Assembly (NCBI GenBank): GCA_016719565.1
Contig: JADJYU010000014.1
Location: 1 to 16,815 of the forward strand
Length of the DNA stretch: 16,815 bases
Direction: 5' to 3'
DNA from: Ignavibacteria bacterium
GTDB taxonomy: Bacteria; Bacteroidota; Ignavibacteria; Tepidaquicellales; Tepidaquicellaceae
Shown: piece by piece, positions 1-7,445 of the stretch
Layout of the letters: every line of letters begins with the position of its first letter
How positions within the stretch are numbered: the stretch's first letter is position 1
Position numbers and translations under genes: made by a program
The notes under the pieces: generated by a model
What the model saw: the letters and a program-made list of their open reading frames with translations, nothing else
What the model was told of the DNA's origin: nothing
Database searches by the model: none

Positions 1-601
1 TTTTGAACATTAATAATTTCAGCTTCTTCCAGAAGCTTTATCGTCTTCTTTATAATCAAGTATTTTATGAAGCGCTTTTTTTTTGTAAGAAGCGATAAAG
101 TTGGCTCCATCCATTCCGTTAATAATTTTCTTGCGCCGACGCAGTCCGTTGTATCTTTGTCAAAATACATATTGGGCTTATGTCTTGTAAAAATTTGTTT
201 GAAATGCGCATTCCGATCATCAGAATATCAAACACTGTTCCTTGGCTCAAAGAGCAAGAATCAGGATTTTTCAAAAGATCTACAAGTCGTCTTGCAGCTT
301 TCGTAATTATACAATACCACGTCAGCTGACACAGTCCGCTACGTAATAAGATCTGTGTACGGAGTAAGGCTGCACCATATTTGCAGCCCTTGCCTCTGCC
401 GTATTCCCACAATTGGCGGGATTCAGGGTATACGCTGATTCGACTCACGCTATAGCCATAACGTATGCAAGGTCCCGCAGATTTCTACCTTGCATCTATG
501 TCATCTTCATAATGTTTCTATAATATTTTCAATGGTTTCAATTCGGTTTGCTTCAAGCTTTTATATGGATTATTTCTTGAAATTTTTTTCCTGTCAACCA
601 T
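1..601 (-). CDS. Unrecognised protein, frameshifted, C-terminus beyond left edge
   Basis: I do not recognise a family. Joining frames on the minus strand gives one plausible protein. It starts at an ATG (601) with MVDRKKISRNNPYKSLK, then ELETIENIIET, YEDDIDAR, NLRDLAYVMAIA, a stretch of uncertain frame, KAARRLVDLLKNPDSC, GTVFDILMIGMRISNKFLQD, NMYFDKDTTDC, GARKLLTEWMEPTLSLLTKK, ALHKILDYKEDD and LLEEAEIINVQ at the edge. The charged, amphipathic pattern suggests a soluble, mostly helical protein. No signal peptide or long membrane segment is visible. The frames change several times (near 520, 455, 160 and 30), so residues at the joins are unreliable. No Shine-Dalgarno is visible before the ATG, and the start could lie elsewhere. 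Coding on this strand is fairly likely; the function is unknown. Confidence 0.4.
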
Positions 602-851
602 AAAATTTTAATTTATTTAATTTTTGAAAATATATTCTTTTAAAGAAGCAGTTGAGAGAAATTAATTCTCAGAATAATTTTTGCTAACTATAGTCTTTTG
701 AAAACATTGGCAGCAGCATTGCAATAAAGAAAAATTTCCGGATCCGGTCATATATATGATAAATATAATAATTACTGTTGAGGAAGTGTTTTTACAGTTG
801 TATGAGTCGGAATTAAATTTAATTCAGAATTCGTTTAATCAGTAAATTTAA

Positions 852-884
852 TTTGAATTATGATTATCGTATAATAAACTTTTG
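852..884 (+). promoter_or_regulatory. Possible Bacteroidota-type promoter
   Basis: TTTG at 852-855 is followed after 21 bases by AACTTTTG (877-884), one mismatch from TAnnTTTG. It lies just upstream of the small putative genes beginning at 912 and 1084. The region is AT-rich, so a chance match is easy. The rest of 602-911 shows no convincing gene, only AT-rich sequence between two divergent units. Confidence 0.25.
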
Positions 885-911
885 AGGGAAAAGCCAAATA
901 AACATTTCAGT

Positions 912-1069
912 ATGCCAAATTATGAAAAAGAAAAGCAGCTGATTTATTCCGGAGCTTTTAGTGAAATGGGTTTTTGCAATTGGAAGGTACTGAGTTAAAT
1001 TTTGAAATGTCATGTGATCGTAATGTTTAATTAATCAACTATAAAATTACTTTAAACGTACCACAATAA
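912..1069 (+). CDS. Tentative small protein, frameshifted
   Basis: The ATG at 912 opens 28 codons beginning MPNYEKEKQLIYSGAF and ending NWKVLS at a stop (996-998). Shifting frame near 990 continues as ELNFEMSCDRNV to an in-frame stop at 1028, after which the same frame reads LINYKITLNVPQ to a TAA at 1067-1069. The residue composition is protein-like rather than random AT-rich translation, and the next small gene begins 14 bases downstream, so a two-gene unit is possible. I recognise no family. The internal stop at 1028 may mark the true end. The call rests only on composition and position. Confidence 0.25.
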
Positions 1070-1083
1070 TAATAAAGGCAGCT

Positions 1084-1202
1084 ATGAAATTAGCGGGATG
1101 TAAGTACTTATACTAATATTGTCTGTATTTTCAGGTCTGATAACAGCTTATTATTTACTGAAAAAGGACAAGCTCCGTAATCTTTACAAGAGCTTGTTTT
1201 AA
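1084..1202 (+). CDS. Small single-pass membrane peptide, one frameshift
   Basis: An ATG at 1084 sits 5 bases after an AAAGG ribosome-binding-like stretch. The reading MKLAGC breaks and continues in the next frame as VLILILSVFSGLITAYYLLK, then KDKLRNLYKSLF and TAA (1200-1202). This gives a peptide of about 39 residues: one hydrophobic helix of roughly 20 residues followed by a basic tail, the usual look of a small inner-membrane protein with a cytoplasmic C-terminus. A stem-loop with a T run overlaps the last codons and stop. No family is recognised. It could instead be the tail of a longer broken gene, but the good start signal favours a stand-alone small protein. Confidence 0.38.
1168..1200 (+). 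terminator. Rho-independent terminator overlapping a small gene's stop
   Basis: ACAAGCTC (1168-1175) pairs perfectly with GAGCTTGT (1190-1197) across a 14-base loop and runs into TTTT (1197-1200). It ends transcription rightwards. The stem lies inside the coding sequence of the small membrane peptide, whose TAA begins at 1200. Confidence 0.5.
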
Positions 1203-1439
1203 AATAGAGGTCTTTAATCAGTAAATACTGCAGTTAGTTATTTCTGGTTCAAAAGAATTCTTTCTATTTGCAGGTATAAAAATACAATTATTTTAAAACG
1301 AATAGCATAAGTATGTCTACACAATTCATATGAGTATGTATACTCAGTTATACAAGGTAAACATACTTGTAGTTGATTTTTAAATTAATTTTGAATTTAT
1401 ATACATAATTATCCATCACACATATCGGATATAATAAAT
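1203..1439. other. Gene-free AT-rich stretch
   Basis: Stops are frequent in all frames and I see no motif-bearing reading frame, RNA gene or strong hairpin. It separates the rightward small genes from the 3' end of the leftward acylase-family gene, so it is the gap between two convergent units. Confidence 0.4.
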
Positions 1440-2499
1440 TCATACAAAATGATCATTCGAAATGTTATTCCAGTCCATAATTTGAACTGCTCTGTTACAA
1501 CAAATGAACTCAATGCATCTCCTGTGTATATCTCATTATTCTCAAACTAAGCATTTCACCGGAGCGTTTTCGAAAAATCCGCTTTGGTTATATCAACCCA
1601 GAATGTATTCGGCGTCAGCACATTCTCAAAATAATACACTGATTCTTCTGATCTGAAACAGTTTCTCCATCTTGTTGAGAAATATTCGGTTCGTTCGGCG
1701 TGGAAAATCCGAGGCACTGAACAGTTTCTTATCACGCTGAATACTGCGGCAACCGCTTTCTGAATTTCATCTGTCTGCAGATGCTGCGGTGATGTAAAAT
1801 GAAGCTCTTGCAAATCTGTCTGCCGCGCGGTTTGTACCGACGGCATTACAGTTTCCGCCGATCTGTTTCAGTAGTCATCAGGCCAACTGCTTTCAAAGAC
1901 CATTGGCGTTGTCATACTGTATAATCCATACAACGATGTCATGACCTAACTGTCCGTCAATATATTCAAATATTGCATTGTCACCTTTGCATCTGATATA
2001 GACAGATGGATACTTGTAAAATATCCGTACCCGGGACCCAACTGTTGACACGACTGGCAAATTCTCTTTTACTTCTTTCGCTTACGGCTTCTTACACAGT
2101 CGCGAAATTATAAAGCACATACTGCGCCCATAAAGCTATGGAAAGTCCTTTCTGCTTCCGTCGAATTCAAAATATTTTGATTCAACGAGCCACAACATAT
2201 TTTGCAACAAAGACCTTTCATTCATTCCGTCAGAACTTGCGATATTAAAAGAACTCGTAACAATGCTGTATGTTTTGATTTCCATTTACGGAGTGGGGTC
2301 CGGCCTCTCCACTTCGCTCAGTTGGCACTTATCCAAGATTCGCAGGTGCCCTCCTTTCCCAATCCATAGAACGCGCTGTGAGTATAGTAGTATTCGGTCC
2401 TTATAAACAACCACTTGTACAGGTTCCGAATCGCCGGACAAATACAAATGTAAAAAGTAAAATAAACGTTAAGCTACAGGTCTTTAAAGATGTTTTCAT
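1440..2499 (-). CDS. Choloylglycine hydrolase / penicillin V acylase family protein, heavily frameshifted
   Basis: This is an N-terminal-nucleophile hydrolase that cleaves linear amide C-N bonds (family substrates include conjugated bile salts, penicillin V and acyl-homoserine lactones). The ATG at 2499 opens a signal peptide (MKTSLKTC, then a hydrophobic core) that leads in frame to Cys27 (TGT, 2421-2419), the expected nucleophile after cleavage. Joined frames give the family in order: CTSGCLYKGPN, TILTARSMDW (Arg and Asp of the active site, 2376-2359), SSDGMNERSL, NMLWLVESKY, LWAQYVLYNFATV, SIHLSISDA, GDNAIFEYIDGQL, MTTPMVFE where relatives carry MTN, DYWKQIGGN, GTNRAADRFARASFYI (Arg of the R-F motif), EIQKAVAAVFSVIRNCSVP, SSTRWRN, SDQKNQ, VYYFENVLTPNTFWVDITKA and IYTGDALSSF. 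The total, near 350 residues, is normal for exported members. Roughly ten frame changes occur in about 1 kb. The 3' end is approximate (stop near 1440 or 1409). Substrate cannot be assigned; in an environmental FCB bacterium, an acyl-amide or quorum-signal acylase is as likely as a bile salt hydrolase. Confidence 0.85.
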
Positions 2500-2667
2500 T
2501 TGAATGATTTTATTTAATTATAAGTTTAGTTTTTAATATTTTAATATTATGTAATTTGAACTATTCATTTTTAATTTAATTAAATATTTCACCGAATATT
2601 TAATGTCCAGGTTTTTTGATCTTTTTCGGTTCTGCAAATTCAGGCGGACTGATGGAAATTAAAATTT

Positions 2668-3642
2668 TCAATGATCTTTAAGACGCAAATTTTCCTGCGT
2701 CTGTATCAGGTTGAGCTGATATTCATGCGGCAGAGGCGGGGAATGATCTTTCGGGAAAAAGAGAGTATCGGTTTTGATTCCAAAAGTTTCTAACTTCCTC
2801 GCAAAGTTCTTTGACTGTGACTCAAGAGGATCTCCGTTACCCGCGAAATAATAAAAACAGGCGGGAAATCCTTTTTAACATATTCAATCACAGACGCTGA
2901 TTCAAAATTCTTATCATTCATATAATCCTCAACACCGCTGTAAGACCATAAAACGGTATTTAGAAATGTTCCGAATTCACCTTCCGTATTTACATTTCTT
3001 ATATCATAGGTCCATAGTAAAGTATTAATCCCGAAAGCTGTGACGGAGACAGTGCAGGTTTGATACTCATTAATTCTGAATATGAAGGAGATACAATTAT
3101 ACTGGCAGCCTGCGCGGAGATGTGCGCTCCGCCGGAATCGCCTGCAAGAATGAAATTTGAAATGTTAATATGATAAAGCTGCGCATTGCTTTTCAGAAAA
3201 TCCAGAGCGCTCATAAGCTGCCGGACCGAGTGGGATATTTTTCTTCGGGAGCGGTTGAATAATTAACAGACACAACTATGTATCCTTTACCCGCAAGTAT
3301 TTTACAGTAATTTGAAACCTGCTCTTTATTACCCGAGATCCAGCCGCCGCCATGAGTCCAGACTATTACCGGCAGTGTTATCTCAGTACATTCTATATTC
3401 CCCGGATAATAAATATCGAGAAATGCATCTTCATCAGAAGTATCATAATGCAGATGCAGTACTGATAAAATTCCTTCGGGTACGTGTTTATTAAGTTCAG
3501 TATTCACCCGGACAGCTTCTTTCATAAACTCATGTCTGATCAAAAGCGCATTTGGCCAGGGACTTATTTTAGATGCAATGAAAACAGACGAAATTAAAAC
3601 GAAAGCAAAAATGAACAGGTAAAGAAATATTTTTAACAGCAT
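2668..3642 (-). CDS. Membrane-anchored alpha/beta hydrolase (esterase/lipase family), frameshifted
   Basis: This is a carboxylesterase-like serine hydrolase of the hormone-sensitive-lipase / BD-FAE type. From the ATG at 3642 the protein opens with a hydrophobic anchor or uncleaved signal (MLLKIFLYLFIFAFVLISSV). Then come DAFLDIYYPG, the oxyanion-hole motif HGGGW (3354-3340), GYIVVSVNYS, the nucleophile elbow GDSGGAH (Ser codon 3136-3134), the acid in GNGDPLE (Asp codon near 2832-2830) and the base in KDHSPPLPHEY (His codon 2745-2743), ending LRLKDH and TGA at 2668. About 324 residues is the usual length. Frames change near 3212 (after EEKYPT, continuing PVRQLMSALDFL), near 3003 and near 2855. 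Every catalytic element is kept, so the breaks look artefactual. It lies 168 bases upstream of the acylase-family gene on the same strand and may be co-transcribed. The natural ester substrate is unknown. Confidence 0.9.
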
Positions 3643-3781
3643 AAATGAGTCAGAAGAATACTTGTTTAGAATTTACTTACCTATAAATTAATATTCAAAC
3701 AAATAAAGCGTGAGGTTTTAAATAAATCCGGGTCTTCGGAACAATACTATCCGGTTTAGATAAATTGTTTTGAGTTCGTAA

Positions 3782-3801
3782 CCGCAACCTTTAGGTTGCG
3801 G
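3782..3801. repeat. Perfect intergenic hairpin
   Basis: CCGCAACCT, a TT loop, then AGGTTGCGG: a perfect 9-bp inverted repeat in the gene-free stretch 3643-4006. It has no T run and so is not a standard terminator. It resembles short dispersed palindromes in related genomes; this last point is inference. Confidence 0.7.
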
Positions 3802-3874
3802 AAAAATATTCATTAAAAATAATTTATTGGACAATAAAATCAATTTTATCTTTGTGATGCATTTTCATGTTCTG

Positions 3875-3919
3875 CCGGTCATTTACCGGTTTATTTATTC
3901 CGCAGTCTGAAGCCTGCGG
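3875..3919. repeat. Two adjacent short hairpins
   Basis: CCGGT/ACCGG (3875-3879 with 3885-3889) is followed by CCGCAG/CTGCGG (3900-3905 with 3914-3919). The second shares the CCGCA...TGCGG end design of the hairpin at 3782-3801. Together they make a small cluster of GC-rich hairpins in otherwise AT-rich intergenic DNA. Confidence 0.55.
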
Positions 3920-3951
3920 CTATGATATAATTTTTTTATGAATACAAAATA

Positions 3952-3987
3952 AAAAAGTCCGGACAGCTTTCGCCGCCAGGACTTTTT
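3952..3987 (-). terminator. Rho-independent terminator for the leftward lipoprotein gene
   Basis: AAAAAGTCC (3952-3960) pairs with GGACTTTTT (3979-3987) around an 18-base loop. Read leftwards, the GGACTTTTTT arm supplies the T run. It lies about 130 bases downstream of the stop of the lipoprotein gene, with A/T tracts on both sides, so it could also work rightwards. Confidence 0.7.
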
Positions 3988-4006
3988 AGAATTTCTTTTT
4001 GCATCC

Positions 4007-4096
4007 TTACTTCAGCATCCGACTGATATCAACTGCAGTATCTTTAATAAATTATATATAAAAATATATCCTGCCCGAAAGTGATGATGCGTCTGA
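4007..4096 (-). other. Possible remnant of a T9SS sorting-domain end
   Basis: Read leftwards, the stretch gives SSDASSLSGRIYFYI, a stop or frame break, then KDTAVDISRMLK and TAA (4009-4007). This resembles the last 30 residues of a T9SS C-terminal domain (LSSGIYFYK...TRKMLLIK, as at 11712-11800). The upstream half of such a domain (NYPNPFNP) is absent and the preceding lipoprotein frame ends at 4116. It may be a truncated relic or the mis-sequenced end of that gene. Confidence 0.3.
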
Positions 4097-4115
4097 AGAA
4101 ATAAAATTGTTATTT

Positions 4116-5433
4116 TTAAATTGTAAAACTCCTTACTAAAATTTCCTGTCCCTGTGCAGCTGTTCCGGAAATATTTACAGATGATCCGTTAAGAATGACT
4201 CTGACATTAAAGTTTTTTTAGTTGCACCTGAAAAGTTAACAACTTTGACTTCATAATTACCGAGGTATTGCAGAAGTAATGCTGTAAATATTTTCAACTG
4301 CATTACCGAGTGAACTGATCAGTCCCTGTCAAGTTCAAAATTAGCAGAGGTTCTGTTTGACCAGTAGATATGAAGATTATCAGGACCATATAAATGCAGA
4401 TCCATATCGGCAACATTTTCTGCAGAATTATACCAGGTAAGAGTTGCCTGAAATGTTCCCGATCCGAAAGGAACTGTAGCGGGCGGCCAGCCGCTTGTCC
4501 CTCCTGACGGTCTTCCTAAAACCCATGAACCGCCGGCAGGCAGAGTAAAAGGTACATAAGTAACAGCATCATATGTGGGCCAGCCGATAAAGTTAAGAGG
4601 TTCTGTAACTGTCACTGAAGCAGGGAGAGTGTAAGTATATACCTGTTGATCAGAACCCTGGCAGACAGTTTTAGAAACCCAGAAAGTGATAGTTCCCTGA
4701 GGAACTATAGCCTTGGTTCTGCCTTCGGGACATCCAAGAAAAATGGGACCGCTGTACGTTCCACCGATAAATCCATTTGCAAACATTGCAAGCTGTTCCG
4801 GCTTTTCAAGAGCAGCGGTATTAACAGTCAAAATATAATTTGTCCACAATTCCGACATTTCAAGAACACAGCCGCCCTGTCTGAAATCGGATGAATTATC
4901 CAGTGAAGTTGCTTTGGTCAAAACAAAATATCCAAGTTCGAGGACATCTATACCTATTCTTTTTCCCGCAGTATCAATTGCAGAGGCAGGAATAATTTTC
5001 CATTCCTGGGTATTCGCTGAATAACGAAATACTGTCAGATTTTGAGGAGAAGATTCGCCTGAAGCCGGAAAGAAAACCTGAGCCGGCATATTGAAAATAA
5101 AAGCCTCCGGACCTGCTTTTAAATATTTCCCAATCACTGAATAACCTGAAGGCAGCGAAGGAACACCACTCTCAATGGAAGATGATGTATTCATGGAAAA
5201 AGCAACAGTACCCTGAGAATTGTTCTGAAGTCTTGGCACGGTTTCAGTTTTAATTACAATGCTGAATCCGTCATAATCAAAATTCCCATTATCAGCCGGA
5301 AGTGAACGATCTCGTTGCACCTGCAGAAGGTTGTCCGGGATCATTTGAATTCACAGGATCTGAACTATTTTCGCACCCGTTAAAGTGAAGGGTTGAAAAA
5401 TAAAGAAAAAAAGTAAAGAATAGTCTTTAGCAT
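4116..5433 (-). CDS. Lipoprotein with YfaP/DUF2135-like C-terminal domain, frameshifted
   Basis: The start is set by an ATG at 5433 with a short hydrophobic leader (MLKTILYFFSLFF). After a frame change near 5390 comes a lipobox-like FNGCENSSDPVNSNDPG, so the mature protein is probably lipid-anchored at Cys, with a Ser/Asn/Asp/Pro linker. A beta-rich middle (PRLQNNSQGTVAFSMN, GPEAFIFNMPAQVFFP, LTVFRYSANTQEWKIIPAS, then LGYFVLTKA) looks like a ZU5-like beta-sandwich. A second part (GGCVLEMSELWTNYILTVN ... QGTITFWVSKTVCQG) is unassigned. The end, FQATLTWYNSAENVADMDLHL, YGPDNLHIYWSNRTSANFEL, DRD, then in shifted frames SSLGNAVENIYSI, GNYEVKVVNFSG and NVRVILNGSSVNISG, ending LVRSFTI, matches the DUF2135/YfaP pattern (D-x-D-L-H-L, N-R-T-S-A, L-D-R-D, then E-N-I). 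Frames change near 5390, 5310, 4320, 4262 and 4210. The role is unknown; cell-surface binding is inference. Confidence 0.8.
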
Positions 5434-5844
5434 GTTTACCTGATAAGATTAATAAATTAGTTTTATTCAAATGACTTTGCCCTCAATGCTTTAAATCGGT
5501 AACCAAAAGGCATCAATCCCCTCTTTTAGCAGAGAAAACATACAGCTTGCCGGAGATAATGGTTATGATATTATAAATTTTTTTTACTCACAAAGGCTTT
5601 TAATATCTGAGGTCAAATTATCATAAATGATAAATAAGTGCAAGAGAAATTATTCAATTTGTCCCATGAAAATATTAATCATCATTGGATTCTTATTGAA
5701 TTATTAGTTAGTTTTGATAGAATTACAAATAGATAAGTCCCATAAAAACTGAAATGAAAACTTCTTCTCAAAACTCAGTCCCGGTGGTTGTGACATAATT
5801 TCCGGAAGGTAACGATTAAGAGTTTTTAATTAAACTGAAACAAT
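5434..5844. other. Divergent intergenic region
   Basis: This region lies between the leftward lipoprotein gene and the rightward repeat-protein gene, so it should hold both promoters. I found no convincing promoter pair, RNA gene, hairpin or long frame. The only reading worth noting is a 14-codon peptide beginning MKILIIIGFLLNY near 5667, which is too short to support. Confidence 0.4.
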
Positions 5845-7325
5845 ATGAAACAGAATGAAGCAGATGCATTCAATAAAAGTACTATCATACAGTTGCTAAG
5901 GATATTTACTCCCGAAGAGATGAAAGAATTTGAAAAGTTCATTCGTTCTCCTTTTCATAATAACAGAAAAGATGTGATGCTGTATTTTGAAAATTTAAAA
6001 AATTCTATCCTGAATTTGACCATAAGGATTTTTCAAAAAAAAATATATTTTTTGAACTTTATCCTTCTGCGGAATATAAGGATGATGTAATGAGGAGACT
6101 GGGGAGTAATCTTTTCAAGCTCGGAGAGGAATATGCTGCATATAAGAATTTCAGAATGGATAAGTTCGCATATGAAAAGAGCATTCTTGTTTATTTTTGT
6201 TCCAGTAACGCTGATAAGTTTTTTCTGAGGCAGTATGAAAGGACAGTTTACAGCTTGAAAGTAATGAACATTGGGATCATAATTATTTTCACAGACAGAG
6301 CTGCCTGGATGAACTATACAGAACATTCATGATGAAGTATGATCCTAATTATAAGAAAGTGAGCTTCAGCACACAGATCGAAATTGAATGGAAGTATATG
6401 CTATCTTCAATGCTGAGACTATACGGATTTGCAGAGTATGAAAAATATTTTCATAATAAGGATTATGACCTGAAATACAGGGACGAACTGATGAAGATAG
6501 CCGAAGAATCAGGATTTATGAATTCAAAGACGATTGAAATATATTATCTGATATTGAAATTATACGAAGGAAGTAATGAAATCAGTAATACAATTAACAA
6601 TGAAAAGAGTGACGATATGTATAATAGATTAAAAGATATAATAGATATGCATTCGTTCAGCTTTGACAAATCTGAATGTTTTCAATTATATATACATCTT
6701 TTTTAATTATCTTAACATTAAGAAACTGAACAGCGGTAAAAGATTTCAGCAGGGAAGAATTTGAGATTGCAATGAAGATGATCGAGAATGACCTGCTTAT
6801 TCATAACGGATCAATAGACCCCGGTTGGTTTAGGGGTGTTTTTTCAAAAGCATTTAATGCGGGAGAAATCAAATACGCTGAGGATTTCATAGAAAAATAT
6901 AAAGACTTTGTAGCAGGTGATGAAAAAGTAAGTGTGGTTAATCACGTTTATGCCACTTTAGAGATTCATAAGAAAAATTACGACGCCGCTCTGAAGTATC
7001 TTGAAAAGTCGGCGTATCAGCATCTTAATGATAAGTGGTCTGTTAAAAACATGTACCTGACTATATATTATGAGAAGAATGAATATGAACATTTCCTTTA
7101 TACAGTTGACAGCATAAACACCTCATTAAAGACGCCGGTCTCTGGAGCAATAATATGATAATTCCAATAAGAAATTTCCTTAATATTTCTTCGAAACTAT
7201 TCCGAAAGAAAATTGGCGAACAGGATCTCTCTCTTGAAGAGCTCAGGCAGGAGACAATTAATTCAAATGTCAGAGCCCGCAAGTGGCTGCTTGAGAAGAT
7301 CGATGAACAATTAGCATTGCAATGA
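5845..7325 (+). CDS. Helical repeat protein, paralogue A, frameshifted; function unknown
   Basis: The ATG at 5845 begins MKQNEADAFNKSTIIQLLRI, then FTPEEMKEFEKFIRSPFHNN. Joined frames continue KFYPEFDHKDFSKKNIFFEL, YPSAEYKDDVMRRLGSNLFK, LGEEYAAYKNF, YERTVYSL, DHNYFHRQSCLDELYRTFM, IEWKYMLSSMLRLYGFAEYE, EEFEIAMKMIENDLLIHNGS, GWFRGVFSKAFNAGEIKYAE, DAALKYLEKSAYQHL and the tail ELRQETINSNVRARKWLLEK with stop at 7325. About 493 residues. The helix-rich pattern with roughly 35-residue periodicity in the second half suggests a TPR-like solenoid, probably cytoplasmic (no signal peptide), used for protein-protein contacts. It is homologous along its length to the convergent gene at 7446-8882 (shared S-P-[FY]-[HF]-N, F-[ST]-K-[KE]-N, EY-x-D and a closing K-W-L-L/L-W-L-L motif). 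Breaks lie near 6003, 6265, 6705 and 7125. I recognise no named family. Confidence 0.8.
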
Positions 7326-7371
7326 ATATTGAAAATTAATAAAGTTTAATTTAACAATGTACATTGAACAG

Positions 7372-7406
7372 CAATAAAGACGCCCATTTTGAAATCTTTA
7401 CTATTG
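7372..7406. other. Imperfect hairpin between convergent paralogues
   Basis: CAATAAAGA (7372-7380) pairs with TCTTTACTATTG (7395-7406) with a bulge, in the 120-base gap between the two tail-to-tail genes. It is AT-rich without a clear T run, so a bidirectional terminator role is only possible. No other structure explains termination in this gap. Confidence 0.25.
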
Positions 7407-7445
7407 TACAGGGAAAATATATTGGACGGGGAATATAATCCGGTT

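Noticed and set aside
67..306. Rightward open frame of 79 codons
   Set aside because: Antisense to the leftward protein-like reading (ARKLLTEWMEP, VDLLKNP); composition is not protein-like.
1556..1846. 96-codon leftward frame as a separate small gene
   Set aside because: Its parts (EIQKAVAAVFSVIRNCSVP, VYYFENVLTPNTFWVD) are the C-terminal part of the choloylglycine hydrolase family gene, with frame-shifted joins.
2581..2602. Perfect 8-bp hairpin TAAATATT / AATATTTA
   Set aside because: All A/T stem in AT-rich DNA without a T run; likely to occur by chance.
4646..4894. Rightward 82-codon frame inside the lipoprotein gene
   Set aside because: Shadow of a strongly supported opposite-strand gene.
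6033..6326. Leftward 97-codon frame
   Set aside because: Antisense of paralogue A, whose joined frame aligns with paralogue B here.
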